Assembly (NCBI GenBank): GCA_963971225.1
Contig: CAXARI010000080.1
Location: 124,001 to 188,000, forward strand
Length of the DNA stretch: 64,000 nt
Source: Melieria omissa
Taxonomy: Eukaryota; Arthropoda; Insecta; Diptera; Ulidiidae
Direction: 5' to 3'
The position numbers and the translations under genes are program-made. Below, piece after piece: positions 24,843 to 39,867 of the stretch (positions within the stretch are counted from its first letter, which is position 1; each line of letters opens with the position of its first letter). Below the pieces are notes generated by a model. That model saw nothing but the letters and a program-made list of their open reading frames with translations, had not been told where the DNA came from and searched no databases.

Positions 24843-27196
24843 AGACTCTGGCTAAATTTTAAGGGGTCAATTATTAATATGCACTTATGCATTTGGTGTT
24901 GACAAGCATTTTAGTGGTTGCACCCAAGTAGCAATTTTTTCAAAGTCACCGTTCCAAATCGATTTGCTTTCGAACCTTGGGGTATAGAAGGATGATTGAT
25001 ACCATTATAGAAAGCATACGAGTCTAGCTAAATAATAAGGCATAATATTATTAAAATCCGTTAACGGGTCGAGATTTAACAGCCATAATTTCGATCATGC
25101 TGCCGGTGGGATATTTTTTTATTTACCAAATTATTGAAAGGTGGTCACTCTGGCATAATTTTGACGCCATTTTGATTAAAGTGATTGTGCGTACTTAGGT
25201 TCCACAAGCATTTGATTGGTTATATAGATCAGAGGTGCATTCTTTCAATCAGTCGTTGTTGTGACAGCAACGAAGCAACACATGTGGGGGCTGCGCGGAT
25301 TTTTGTTTTGTTTCCTCAAGAAATTCTATGTATGAAAAAAAATTAGATGCTTTTGTTGTTGTAGTTTTTGTTTTGGCGATTGGTTGGCCTTTCGGCAATG
25401 ACAAATGGGAACATTATATTTTTTTCACTTATAATTTGAAGGGTCAAGCGAAATGCACAATGTGCTTTCAACTAATTCAATTAATTAAATAATTTGTTTG
25501 CATTTTTTTGGGCAACTTTAAATGTATTGGTTTTTGCTTTTCCATAAGAAGACTTTGGGCACCCCTGATATAGATGTATCATGTGGTCGATATCACTTTT
25601 CCACAACGAAATTCTCCTGCATTATTTGAGATAGCGAGAAGATTGACCCCATTTATGAAAGCTCAAAACTCCAGCTAGGTTTTAAGGTTATTATTTTTTC
25701 TATAAACCTAGAATCATCATATTTTACAAGCATATTATCGATTTTGCAGTAGGGAGCCATTTAATGTCACTCTTGCGCATCGATCTGTTCATGATTGCCT
25801 AATAGTAATCAAATTATTGATTTAATTTGATAAAGCTGCAATCTCTAGCTACATTTTAAGGGGTTTTTTATTAACGTAACCCATACCGTTTGGAATCTAT
25901 AAGCACTTCAGTGGTGAGTGTGTATTTTGTAATAGGCAGTTTTTCAATGTTATCCTTGCGCATCGATATGCTCATTATTCCTGAAGGATAATGAAAAGTT
26001 AGGGACCAATATAGAAAGCATAAGACTCTGGCTAAATTTTAAGGGGTCAATTATTAATATGCACTTATGCATTTGGTGTTGACAAGCATTTTAGTGGTTG
26101 CACCCAAGTAGCAATTTTTTCAAAGTCACCGTTCCAAATCGATTTGCTTTCGAACCTTGGGGTATAGAAGGATGATTGATACCATTATAGAAAGCATACG
26201 AGTCTAGCTAAATAATAAGGCATAATATTATTAAAATCCGTTAACGGGTCGAGATTTAACAGCCATAATTTCGATCATGCTGCCGGTGGGATATTTTTTT
26301 ATTTACCAAATTATTGAAAGGTGGTCACTCTGGCTTAATTTTGACGCCATTTTGATTAAAGTGATTGTGCGTACTTAGGTTCCACAAGCATTTGATTGGT
26401 TATATAGATCAGAGGTGCATTCTTTCAATCAGTCGTTGTTGTGACAGCAACGAAGCAACACGTGTGGGGGCTGCGCGGATTTTTGTTTTGTTTCCTCAAG
26501 AAATTCTATGTATGAAAAAAAATTAGATGCTTTTGTTGTTGTAGTTTTTGTTTTGGCGATTGGTTGGCCTTTCGGCAATGACAAATGGGAACATTATATT
26601 TTTTTCACTTATAATTTTAAGGGTCAAGCGAAATGCACAATGTGCTTTCAACTAATTCAATTAATTAAATAATTTGTTTGCATTTTTTTGGGCAACTTTA
26701 AATGTATTGGTTTTTGCTTTTCCATAAGAAGACTTTGGGCACCCCTGATATAGATGTATCATGTGGTCGATATCACTTTTCCACAACGAAATTCTCCTGC
26801 ATTATTTGAGATAGCGAGAAGATTGACCCCATTTATGAAAGCTCAAAACTCCAGCTAGGTTTTAAGGTTATTATTTTTTCTATAAACCTAGAATCATCAT
26901 ATTTTACAAGCATTTTATCGATTTTGCAGTAGGCAGCCATTTAATGTCACTCTTGCGCATCGATCTGTTCATGATTGCCTAATAGTAATCAAATTATTGA
27001 TTTAATTTGATAAAGCTGCAATCTCTAGCTACATTTTAAGGGGTTTTTTTATTAACGTAACCCATACCGTTTGGAATCTATAAGCACTTTAGTGGTGAGT
27101 GTGTATTTTGTAATAGGCAGTTTTTCAATGTTATCCTTGCGCATCGATATGCTCATTATTCCTGAAGGATAATGAAAAGTTAGGGACCAATATAGA

Positions 27197-30100
27197 AAGC
27201 ATAAGACTCTGGCTAAATTTTAAGGGGTCAATTATTAATATGCACTTATGCATTTGGTGTTGACAAGCATTTTAGTGGTTGCACCCAAGTAGCAATTTTT
27301 TCAAAGTCACCGTTCCAAATCGATTTGCTTTCGAACCTTGGGGTATAGAAGGATGATTGATACCATTATAGAAAGCATACGAGTCTAGCTAAATAATAAG
27401 GCATAATATTATTAAAATCCGTTAACGGGTCGAGATTTAACAGCTATAATTTCGATCATGCTGCCGGTGGGATATTTTTTTATTTACAAAATTATTGAAA
27501 GGTGGTCACTCTGGCTTAATTTTGACGCCATTTTGATTAAAGTGATTGTGCGTACTTAGGTTCCACAAGCATTTGATTGGTTATATAGATCAGAGGTGCA
27601 TTCTTTCAATCAGTCGTTGTTGTGACAGCAACGAAGCAACACGTGTGGGGGCTGCGCGGATTTTTGTTTTGTTTCCTCAAGAAATTCTATGTATGAAAAA
27701 AAATTAGATGCTTTTGTTGTTGTAGTTTTTGTTTTGGCGATTGGTTGGCCTTTCGGCAATGACAAATGGGAACATTATATTTTTTTCACTTATAATTTTA
27801 AGGGTCAAGCGAAATGCACAATGTGCTTTCAACTAATTCAATTAATTAAATAATTTGTTTGCATTTTTTTGGGCAACTTTAAATGTATTGGTTTTTGCTT
27901 TTCCATAAGAAGACTTTGGGCACCCCTGATATAGATGTATCATGTGGTCGATATCACTTTTCCACAACGAAATTCTCCTGCATTATTTGAGATAGCGAGA
28001 AGATTGACCCCATTTATGAAAGCTCAAAACTCCAGCTAGGTTTTAAGGTTATTATTTTTTCTATAAACCTAGAATCATCATATTTTACAAGCATTTTATC
28101 GATTTTGCAGTAGGCAGCCATTTAATGTCACTCTTGCGCATCGATCTGTTCATGATTGCCTAATAGTAATCAAATTATTGATTTAATTTGATAAAGCTGC
28201 AATCTCTAGCTAAATTTTAAGGGGTTTTTTATTAATGTAACCCATACCGTTTGGAATCTATAAGCACTTTAGTGGTGAGTGTGTATTTTGTAATAGGCAG
28301 TTTTTCAATGTTATCCTTGCGCATCGATATGCTCATTATTCCTGAAGGATAATGAAAAGTTAGGGACCAATATAGAAAGCATAAGACTCTGGCTAAATTT
28401 TAAGGGGTCAATTATTAATATGCACTTATGCATTTGGTGTTGACAAGCATTTTAGTGGTTGCACCCAAGTAGCAATTTTTTCAAAGTCACCGTTCCAAAT
28501 CGATTTGCTTTCGAACCTTGGGGTATAGAAGGATGATTGATACCATTATAGAAAGCATACGAGTCTAGCTAAATAATAAGGCATAATATTATTAAAATCC
28601 GTTAACGGGTCGAGATTTAACAGCTATAATTTCGATCATGCTGCCGGTGGGATATTTTTTTATTTACAAAATTATTGAAAGGTGGTCACTCTGGCTTAAT
28701 TTTGACGCCATTTTGATTAAAGTGATTGTGCGTACTTAGGTTCCACAAGCATTTGATTGGTTATATAGATCAGAGGTGCATTCTTTCAATCAGTCGTTGT
28801 TGTGACAGCAACGAAGCAACACGTGTGGGGGCTGCGCGGATTTTTGTTTTGTTTCCTCAAGAAATTCTATGTATGAAAAAAAATTAGATGCTTTTGTTGT
28901 TGTAGTTTTTGTTTTGGCGATTGGTTGGCCTTTCGGCAATGACAAATGGGAACATTATATTTTTTTCACTTATAATTTGAAGGGTCAAGCGAAATGCACA
29001 ATGTGCTTTCAACTAATTCAATTAATTAAATAATTTGTTTGCATTTTTTTGGGCAACTTTAAATGTATTGGTTTTTGCTTTTCCATAAAAAGACTTTGGG
29101 CACCCCTGATATAGATGTATCATGTGGTCGATATCACTTTTCCACAACGAAATTCTCCTGCATTATTTGAGATAGCGAGAAGATTGACCCCATTTATGAA
29201 AGCTCAAAACTCCAGCTAGGTTTTAAGGTTATTATTTTTTCTATAAACCTAGAATCATCATATTTTACAAGCATTTTATCGATTTTGCAGTAGGCAGCCA
29301 TTTAATGTCACTCTTGCGCATCGATCTGTTCATGATTGCCTAATAGTAATCAAATTATTGATTTAATTTGATAAAGCTGCAATCTCTAGCTACATTTTAA
29401 GGGGTTTTTTATTAACGTAACCCATACCGTTTGGAATCTATAAGCACTTTAGTGGTGAGTGTGTATTTTGTAATAGGCAGTTTTTCAATGTTATCCTTGC
29501 GCATCGATATGCTCATTATTCCTGAAGGATAATGAAAAGTTAGGGACCAATATAGAAAGCATAAGACTCTGGCTAAATTTTAAGGGGTCAATTATTAATA
29601 TGCACTTATGCATTTGGTGTTGACAAGCATTTTAGTGGTTGCACCCAAGTAGCAATTTTTTAAAAGTCACCGTTCCAAATCGATTTGCTTTCGAACCTTG
29701 GGGTATAGAAGGATGATTGATACCATTATAGAAAGCATACGAGTCTAGCTAAATAATAAGGCATAATATTATTAAAATCCGTTAACGGGTCGAGATTTAA
29801 CAGCCATAATTTCGATCATGCTGCCGGTGGGATATTTTTTTATTTACCAAATTATTGAAAGGTGGTCACTCTGGCTTAATTTTGACGCCATTTTGATTAA
29901 AGTGATTGTGCGTACTTAGGTTCCACAAGCATTTGATTGGTTATATAGATCAGAGGTGCATTCTTTCAATCAGTCGTTGTTGTGACAGCAACGAAGCAAC
30001 ACGTGTGGGGGCTGCGCGGATTTTTGTTTTGTTTCCTCAAGAAATTCTATGTATGAAAAAAAATTAGATGCTTTTGTTGTTGTAGTTTTTGTTTTGGCGA

Positions 30101-33100
30101 TTGGTTGGCCTTTCGGCAATGACAAATGGGAACATTATATTTTTTTCACTTATAATTTGAAGGGTCAAGCGAAATGCACAATGTGCTTTCAACTAATTCA
30201 ATTAATTAAATAATTTGTTTGCATTTTTTTGGGCAACTTTAAATGTATTGGTTTTTGCTTTTCCATAAGAAGACTTTGGGCACCCCTGATATAGATGTAT
30301 CATGTGGTCGATATCACTTTTCCACAACGAAATTCTCCTGCATTATTTGAGATAGCGAGAAGATTGACCCCATTTATGAAAGCTCAAAACTCCAGCTAGG
30401 TTTTAAGGTTATTATTTTTTCTATAAACCTAGAATCATCATATTTTACAAGCATTTTATCGATTTTGCAGTAGGCAGCCATTTAATGTCACTCTTGCGCA
30501 TCGATCTGTTCATGATTGCCTAATAGTAATCAAATTATTGATTTAATTTGATAAAGCTGCAATCTCTAGCTACATTTTAAGGGGTTTTTTATTAACGTAA
30601 CCCATACCGTTTGGAATCTATAAGCACTTTAGTGGTGAGTGTGTATTTTGTAATAGGCAGTTTTTCAATGTTATCCTTGCGCATCGATATGCTCATTATT
30701 CCTGAAGGATAATGAAAAGTTAGGGACCAATATAGAAAGCATAAGACTCTGGCTAAATTTTAAGGGGTCAATTATTAATATGCACTTATGCATTTGGTGT
30801 TGACAATCATTTTAGTGGTTGCACCCAAGTAGCAATTTTTTCAAAGTCACCGTTCCAAATCGATTTGCTTTCGAACCTTGGGGTATAGAAGGATGATTGA
30901 TACCATTATAGAAAGCATACGAGTCTAGCTAAATAATAAGGCATAATATTATTAAAATCCGTTAACGGGTCGAGATTTAACAGCTATAATTTCGATCATG
31001 CTGCCGGTGGGATATTTTTTTATTTACAAAATTATTGAAAGGTGGTCACTCTGGCTTAATTTTGACGCCATTTTGATTAAAGTGATTGTGCGTACTTAGG
31101 TTCCACAAGCATTTGATTGGTTATATAGATCAGAGGTGCATTCTTTCAATCAGTCGTTGTTGTGACAGCAACGAAGCAACACGTGTGGGGGCTGCGCGGA
31201 TTTTTGTTTTGTTTCCTCAAGAAATTCTATGTATGAAAAAAAATTAGATGCTTTTGTTGTTGTAGTTTTTGTTTTGGCGATTGGTTGGCCTTTCGGCAAT
31301 GACAAATGGGAACATTATATTTTTTTCACTTATAATTTTAAGGGTCAAGCGAAATGCACAATGTGCTTTCAACTAATTCAATTAATTAAATAATTTGTTT
31401 GCATTTTTTTGGGCAACTTTAAATGTATTGGTTTTTGCTTTTCCATAAGAAGACTTTGGGCACCCCTGATATAGATGTATCATGTGGTCGATATCACTTT
31501 TCCACAACGAAATTCTCCTGCATTATTTGAGATAGCGAGAAGATTGACCCCATTTATGAAAGCTCAAAACTCCAGCTAGGTTTTAAGGTTATTATTTTTT
31601 CTATAAACCTAGAATCATCATATTTTACAAGCATTTTATCGATTTTGCAGTAGGCAGCCATTTAATGTCACTCTTGCGCATCGATCTGTTCATGATTGCC
31701 TAATAGTAATCAAATTATTGATTTAATTTGATAAAGCTGCAATCTCTAGCTACATTTTAAGGGGTTTTTTATTAACGTAACCCATACCGTTTGGAATCTA
31801 TAAGCACTTTAGTGGTGAGTGTGTATTTTGTAATAGGCAGTTTTTCAATGTTATCCTTGCGCATCGATATGCTCATTATTCCTGAAGGATAATGAAAAGT
31901 TAGGGACCAATATAGAAAGCATAAGACTCTGGCTAAATTTTAAGGGGTCAATTATTAATATGCACTTATGCATTTGGTGTTGACAAGCATTTTAGTGGTT
32001 GCACCCAAGTAGCAATTTTTTCAAAGTCACCGTTCCAAATCGATTTGCTTTCGAACCTTGGGGTATAGAAGGATGATTGATACCATTATAGAAAGCATAC
32101 GAGTCTAGCTAAATAATAAGGCATAATATTATTAAAATCCGTTAACGGGTCGAGATTTAACAGCTATAATTTCGATCATGCTGCCGGTGGGATATTTTTT
32201 TATTTACAAAATTATTGAAAGGTGGTCACTCTGGCTTAATTTTGACGCCATTTTGATTAAAGTGATTGTGCGTACTTAGGTTCCACAAGCATTTGATTGG
32301 TTATATAGATCAGAGGTGCATTCTTTCAATCAGTCGTTGTTGTGACAGCAACGAAGCAACACGTGTGGGGGCTGCGCGGATTTTTGTTTTGTTTCCTCAA
32401 GAAATTCTATGTATGAAAAAAAATTAGATGCTTTTGTTGTTGTAGTTTTTGTTTTGGCGATTGGTTGGCCTTTCGGCAATGACAAATGGGAACATTATAT
32501 TTTTTTCACTTATAATTTGAAGGGTCAAGCGAAATGCACAATGTGCTTTCAACTAATTCAATTAATTAAATAATTTGTTTGCATTTTTTTGGGCAACTTT
32601 AAATGTATTGGTTTTTGCTTTTCCATAAGAAGACTTTGGGCACCCCTGATATAGATGTATCATGTGGTCGATATCACTTTTCCACAACGAAATTCTCCTG
32701 CATTATTTGAGATAGCGAGAAGATTGACCCCATTTATGAAAGCTCAAAACTCCAGCTAGGTTTTAAGGTTATTATTTTTTCTATAAACCTAGAATCATCA
32801 TATTTTACAAGCATTTTATCGATTTTGCAGTAGGCAGCCATTTAATGTCACTCTTGCGCATCGATCTGTTCATGATTGCCTAATAGTAATCAAATTATTG
32901 ATTTAATTTGATAAAGCTGCAATCTCTAGCTACATTTTAAGGGGTTTTTTATTAACGTAACCCATACCGTTTGGAATCTATAAGCACTTTAGTGGTGAGT
33001 GTGTATTTTGTAATAGGCAGTTTTTCAATGTTATCCTTGCGCATCGATATGCTCATTATTCCTGAAGGATAATGAAAAGTTAGGGACCAATATAGAAAGC

Positions 33101-34276
33101 ATAAGACTCTGGCTAAATTTTAAGGGGTCAATTATTAATATGCACTTATGCATTTGGTGTTGACAAGCATTTTAGTGGTTGCACCCAAGTAGCAATTTTT
33201 TCAAAGTCACCGTTCCAAATCGATTTGCTTTCGAACCTTGGGGTATAGAAGGATGATTGATACCATTATAGAAAGCATACGAGTCTAGCTAAATAATAAG
33301 GCATAATATTATTAAAATCCGTTAACGGGTCGAGATTTAACAGCCATAATTTCGATCATGCTGCCGGTGGGATATTTTTTTATTTACCAAATTATTGAAA
33401 GGTGGTCACTCTGGCTTAATTTTGACGCCATTTTGATTAAAGTGATTGTGCGTACTTAGGTTCCACAAGCATTTGATTGGTTATATAGATCAGAGGTGCA
33501 TTCTTTCAATCAGTCGTTGTTGTGACAGCAACGAAGCAACACGTGTGGGGGCTGCGCGGATTTTTGTTTTGTTTCCTCAAGAAATTCTATGTATGAAAAA
33601 AAATTAGATGCTTTTGTTGTTGTAGTTTTTGTTTTGGCGATTGGTTGGCCTTTCGGCAATGACAAATGGGAACATTATATTTTTTTCACTTATAATTTGA
33701 AGGGTCAAGCGAAATGCACAATGTGCTTTCAACTAATTCAATTAATTAAATAATTTGTTTGCATTTTTTTGGGCAACTTTAAATGTATTGGTTTTTGCTT
33801 TTCCATAAGAAGACTTTGGGCACCCCTGATATAGATGTATCATGTGGTCGATATCACTTTTCCACAACGAAATTCTCCTGCATTATTTGAGATAGCGAGA
33901 AGATTGACCCCATTTATGAAAGCTCAAAACTCCAGCTAGGTTTTAAGGTTATTATTTTTTCTATAAACCTAGAATCATCATATTTTACAAGCATTTTATC
34001 GATTTTGCAGTAGGCAGCCATTTAATGTCACTCTTGCGCATCGATCTGTTCATGATTGCCTAATAGTAATCAAATTATTGATTTAATTTGATAAAGCTGC
34101 AATCTCTAGCTACATTTTAAGGGGTTTTTTATTAACGTAACCCATACCGTTTGGAATCTATAAGCACTTTAGTGGTGAGTGTGTATTTTGTAATAGGCAG
34201 TTTTTCAATGTTATCCTTGCGCATCGATATGCTCATTATTCCTGAAGGATAATGAAAAGTTAGGGACCAATATAGA
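27197..34276. repeat. Possible trimeric unit, two copies (monomers 24-26 and 27-29)
   Basis: The combination of GCTATAATT/GCCATAATT, TACAAAATT/TACCAAATT and TAATTTTAAGG/TAATTTGAAGG runs in the order P, Q, R, P, Q, R through monomers 24 to 29, a 3540-bp period. Only three partly linked sites support it, so this is weaker than the other blocks. Confidence 0.4.
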
Positions 34277-37200
34277 AAGCATAAGACTCTGGCTAAATTT
34301 TAAGGGGTCAATTATTAATATGCACTTATGCATTTGGTGTTGACAAGCATTTTAGTGGTTGCACCCAAGTAGCAATTTTTTCAAAGTCACCGTTCCAAAT
34401 CGATTTGCTTTCGAACCTTGGGGTATAGAAGGATGATTGATACCATTATAGAAAGCATACGAGTCTAGCTAAATAATAAGGCATAATATTATTAAAATCC
34501 GTTAACGGGTCGAGATTTAACAGCTATAATTTCGATCATGCTGCCGGTGGGATATTTTTTTATTTACAAAATTATTGAAAGGTGGTCACTCTGGCTTAAT
34601 TTTGACGCCATTTTGATTAAAGTGATTGTGCGTACTTAGGTTCCACAAGCATTTGATTGGTTATATAGATCAGAGGTGCATTCTTTCAATCAGTCGTTGT
34701 TGTGACAGCAACGAAGCAACACGTGTGGGGGCTGCGCGGATTTTTGTTTTGTTTCCTCAAGAAATTCTATGTATGAAAAAAAATTAGATGCTTTTGTTGT
34801 TGTAGTTTTTGTTTTGGCGATTGGTTGGCCTTTCGGCAATGACAAATGGGAACATTATATTTTTTTCACTTATAATTTGAAGGGTCAAGCGAAATGCACA
34901 ATGTGCTTTCAACTAATTCAATTAATTAAATAATTTGTTTGCATTTTTTTGGGCAACTTTAAATGTATTGGTTTTTGCTTTTCCATAAGAAGACTTTGGG
35001 CACCCCTGATATAGATGTATCATGTGGTCGATATCACTTTTCCACAACGAAATTCTCCTGCATTATTTGAGATAGCGAGAAGATTGACCCCATTTATGAA
35101 AGCTCAAAACTCCAGCTAGGTTTTAAGGTTATTATTTTTTCTATAAACCTAGAATCATCATATTTTACAAGCATTTTATCGATTTTGCAGTAGGCAGCCA
35201 TTTAATGTCACTCTTGCGCATCGATCTGTTCATGATTGCCTAATAGTAATCAAATTATTGATTTAATTTGATAAAGCTGCAATCTCTAGCTACATTTTAA
35301 GGGGTTTTTTATTAACGTAACCCATACCGTTTGGAATCTATAAGCACTTTAGTGGTGAGTGTGTATTTTGTAATAGGCAGTTTTTCAATGTTATCCTTGC
35401 GCATCGATATGCTCATTATTCCTGAAGGATAATGAAAAGTTAGGGACCAATATAGAAAGCATAAGACTCTGGCTAAATTTTAAGGGGTCAATTATTAATA
35501 TGCACTTATGCATTTGGTGTTGACAAGCATTTTAGTGGTTGCACCCAAGTAGCAATTTTTTCAAAGTCACCGTTCCAAATCGATTTGCTTTCGAACCTTG
35601 GGGTATAGAAAGATGATTGATACCATTATAGAAAGCATACGAGTCTAGCTAAATAATAAGGCATAATATTATTAAAATCCGTTAACGGGTCGAGATTTAA
35701 CAGCCATAATTTCGATCATGCTGCCGGTGGGATATTTTTTTATTTACCAAATTATTGAAAGGTGGTCACTCTGGCTTAATTTTGACGCCATTTTGATTAA
35801 AGTGATTGTGCGTACTTAGGTTCCACAAGCATTTGATTGGTTATATAGATCAGAGGTGCATTCTTTCAATCAGTCGTTGTTGTGACAGCAACGAAGCAAC
35901 ACGTGTGGGGGCTGCGCGGATTTTTGTTTTGTTTCCTCAAGAAATTCTATGTATGAAAAAAAATTAGATGCTTTTGTTGTTGTATTTTTTGTTTTGGCGA
36001 TTGGTTGGCCTTTCGGCAATGACAAATGGGAACATTATATTTTTTTCACTTATAATTTTAAGGGTCAAGCGAAATGCACAATGTGCTTTCAACTAATTCA
36101 ATTAATTAAATAATTTGTTTGCATTTTTTTGGGCAACTTTAAATGTATTGGTTTTTGCTTTTCCATAAGAAGACTTTGGGCACCCCTGATATAGATGTAT
36201 CATGTGGTCGATATCACTTTTCCACAACGAAATTCTCCTGCATTATTTGAGATAGCGAGAAGATTGACCCCATTTATGAAAGCTCAAAACTCCAGCTAGG
36301 TTTTAAGGTTATTATTTTTTCTATAAACCTAGAATCATCATATTTTACAAGCATTTTATCGATTTTGCAGTAGGCAGCCATTTAATGTCACTCTTGCGCA
36401 TCGATCTGTTCATGATTGCCTAATAGTAATCAAATTATTGATTTAATTTGATAAAGCTGCAATCTCTAGCTACATTTTAAGGGGTTTTTTATTAACGTAA
36501 CCCATACCGTTTGGAATCTATAAGCACTTTAGTGGTGAGTGTGTATTTTGTAATAGGCAGTTTTTCAATGTTATCCTTGCGCATCGATATGCTCATTATT
36601 CCTGAAGGATAATGAAAAGTTAGGGACCAATATAGAAAGCATAAGACTCTGGCTAAATTTTAAGGGGTCAATTATTAATATGCACTTATGCATTTGGTGT
36701 TGACAAGCATTTTAGTGGTTGCACCCAAGTAGCAATTTTTTCAAAGTCACCGTTCCAAATCGATTTGCTTTCGAACCTTGGGGTATAGAAGGATGATTGA
36801 TACCATTATAGAAAGCATACGAGTCTAGCTAAATAATAAGGCATAATATTATTAAAATCCGTTAACGGGTCGAGATTTAACAGCTATAATTTCGATCATG
36901 CTGCCGGTGGGATATTTTTTTATTTACAAAATTATTGAAAGGTGGTCACTCTGGCTTAATTTTGACGCCATTTTGATTAAAGTGATTGTGCGTACTTAGG
37001 TTCCACAAGCATTTGATTGGTTATATAGATCAGAGGTGCATTCTTTCAATCAGTCGTTGTTGTGACAGCAACGAAGCAACACGTGTGGGGGCTGCGCGGA
37101 TTTTTGTTTTGTTTCCTCAAGAAATTCTATGTATGAAAAAAAATTAGATGCTTTTGTTGTTGTAGTTTTTGTTTTGGCGATTGGTTGGCCTTTCGGCAAT

Positions 37201-38996
37201 GACAAATGGGAACATTATATTTTTTTCACTTATAATTTGAAGGGTCAAGCGAAATGCACAATGTGCTTTCAACTAATTCAATTAATTAAATAATTTGTTT
37301 GCATTTTTTTGGGCAACTTTAAATGTATTGGTTTTTGCTTTTCCATAAGAAGACTTTGGGCACCCCTGATATAGATGTATCATGTGGTCGATATCACTTT
37401 TCCACAACGAAATTCTCCTGCATTATTTGAGATAGCGAGAAGATTGACCCCATTTATGAAAGCTCAAAACTCCAGCTAGGTTTTAAGGTTATTATTTTTT
37501 CTATAAACCTAGAATCATCATATTTTACAAGCATTTTATCGATTTTGCAGTAGGCAGCCATTTAATGTCACTCTTGCGCATCGATCTGTTCATGATTGCC
37601 TAATAGTAATCAAATTATTGATTTAATTTGATAAAGCTGCAATCTCTAGCTACATTTTAAGGGGTTTTTTATTAACGTAACCCATACCGTTTGGAATCTA
37701 TAAGCACTTTAGTGGTGAGTGTGTATTTTGTAATAGGCAGTTTTTCAATGTTATCCTTGCGCATCGATATGCTCATTATTCCTGAAGGATAATGAAAAGT
37801 TAGGGACCAATATAGAAAGCATAAGACTCTGGCTAAATTTTAAGGGGTCAATTATTAATATGCACTTATGCATTTGGTGTTGACAAGCATTTTAGTGGTT
37901 GCACCCAAGTAGCAATTTTTTCAAAGTCACCGTTCCAAATCGATTTGCTTTCGAACCTTGGGGTATAGAAGGATGATTGATACCATTATAGAAAGCATAC
38001 GAGTCTAGCTAAATAATAAGGCATAATATTATTAAAATCCGTTAACGGGTCGAGATTTAACAGCCATAATTTCGATCATGCTGCCGGTGGGATATTTTTT
38101 TATTTACCAAATTATTGAAAGGTGGTCACTCTGGCTTAATTTTGACGCCATTTTGATTAAAGTGATTGTGCGTACTTAGGTTCCACAAGCATTTGATTGG
38201 TTATATAGATCAGAGGTGCATTCTTTCAATCAGTCGTTGTTGTGACAGCAACGAAGCAACACGTGTGGGGGCTGCGCGGATTTTTGTTTTGTTTCCTCAA
38301 GAAATTCTATGTATGAAAAAAAATTAGATGCTTTTGTTGTTGTATTTTTTGTTTTGGCGATTGGTTGGCCTTTCGGCAATGACAAATGGGAACATTATAT
38401 TTTTTTCACTTATAATTTTAAGGGTCAAGCGAAATGCACAATGTGCTTTCAACTAATTCAATTAATTAAATAATTTGTTTGCATTTTTTTGGGCAACTTT
38501 AAATGTATTGGTTTTTGCTTTTCCATAAGAAGACTTTGGGCACCCCTGATATAGATGTATCATGTGGTCGATATCACTTTTCCACAACGAAATTCTCCTG
38601 CATTATTTGAGATAGCGAGAAGATTGACCCCATTTATGAAAGCTCAAAACTCCAGCTAGGTTTTAAGGTTATTATTTTTTCTATAAACCTAGAATCATCA
38701 TATTTTACAAGCATTTTATCGATTTTGCAGTAGGCAGCCATTTAATGTCACTCTTGCGCATCGATCTGTTCATGATTGCCTAATAGTAATCAAATTATTG
38801 ATTTAATTTGATAAAGCTGCAATCTCTAGCTACATTTTAAGGGGTTTCTTATTAACGTAACCCATACCGTTTGGAATCTATAAGCACTTTAGTGGTGAGT
38901 GTGTATTTTGTAATAGGCAGTTTTTCAATGTTATCCTTGCGCATCGATATGCTCATTATTCCTGAAGGATAATGAAAAGTTAGGGACCAATATAGA
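34277..38996. repeat. Two copies of a dimeric unit (monomers 30-31 and 32-33)
   Basis: Monomers 31 and 33 share the variant TTGTATTTTTTG in the MITE (most copies have TTGTAGTTTTTG), together with GCCATAATT, TACCAAATT and TAATTTTAAGG. Monomers 30 and 32 share the alternative state at these sites. This gives a 2360-bp period. The TTGTATTTTTTG variant is otherwise seen only in monomer 20. Confidence 0.6.
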
Positions 38997-39867
38997 AAGC
39001 ATAAGACTCTGGCTAAATTTTAAGGGGTCAATTATTAATATGCACTTATGCATTTGGTGTTGACAAGCATTTTAGTGGTTGCACCCAAGTAGCAATTTTT
39101 TCAAAATCACCGTTCCAAATCGATTTGCTTTCGAACCTTGGGGTATAGAAGGATGATTGATACCATTATAGAAAGCATACGAGTCTAGCTAAATAATAAG
39201 GCATAATATTATTAAAATCCGTTAACGGGTCGAGATTTAACAGCTATAATTTCGATCATGCTGCCGGTGGGATATTTTTTTATTTACAAAATTATTGAAA
39301 GGTGGTCACTCTGGCTTAATTTTGACGCCATTTTGATTAAAGTGATTGTGCGTACTTAGGTTCCACAAGCATTTGATTGGTTATATAGATCAGAGGTGCA
39401 TTCTTTCAATCAGTCGTTGTTGTGACAGCAACGAAGCAACACGTGTGGGGGCTGCGCGGAGTTTTGTTTTGTTTCCTCAAGAAATTCTATGTATGAAAAA
39501 AAATTAGATGCTTTTGTTGTTGTAGTTTTTGTTTTGGCGATTGGTTGGCCTTTCGGCAATGACAAATGGGAACATTATATTTTTTTCACTTATAATTTTA
39601 AGGGTCAAGCGAAATGCACAATGTGCTTTCAACTAATTCAATTAATTAAATAATTTGTTTGCATTTTTTTGGGCAACTTTAAATGTATTGGTTTTTGCTT
39701 TTCCATAAGAAGACTTTGGGCACCCCTGATATAGATGTATCATGTGGTCGATATCACTTTTCCACAACGAAATTCTCCTGCATTATTTGAGATAGCGAGA
39801 AGATTGACCCCATTTATGAAAGCTCAAAACTCCAGCTAGGTTTTAAGGTTATTATTTTTTCTATAAA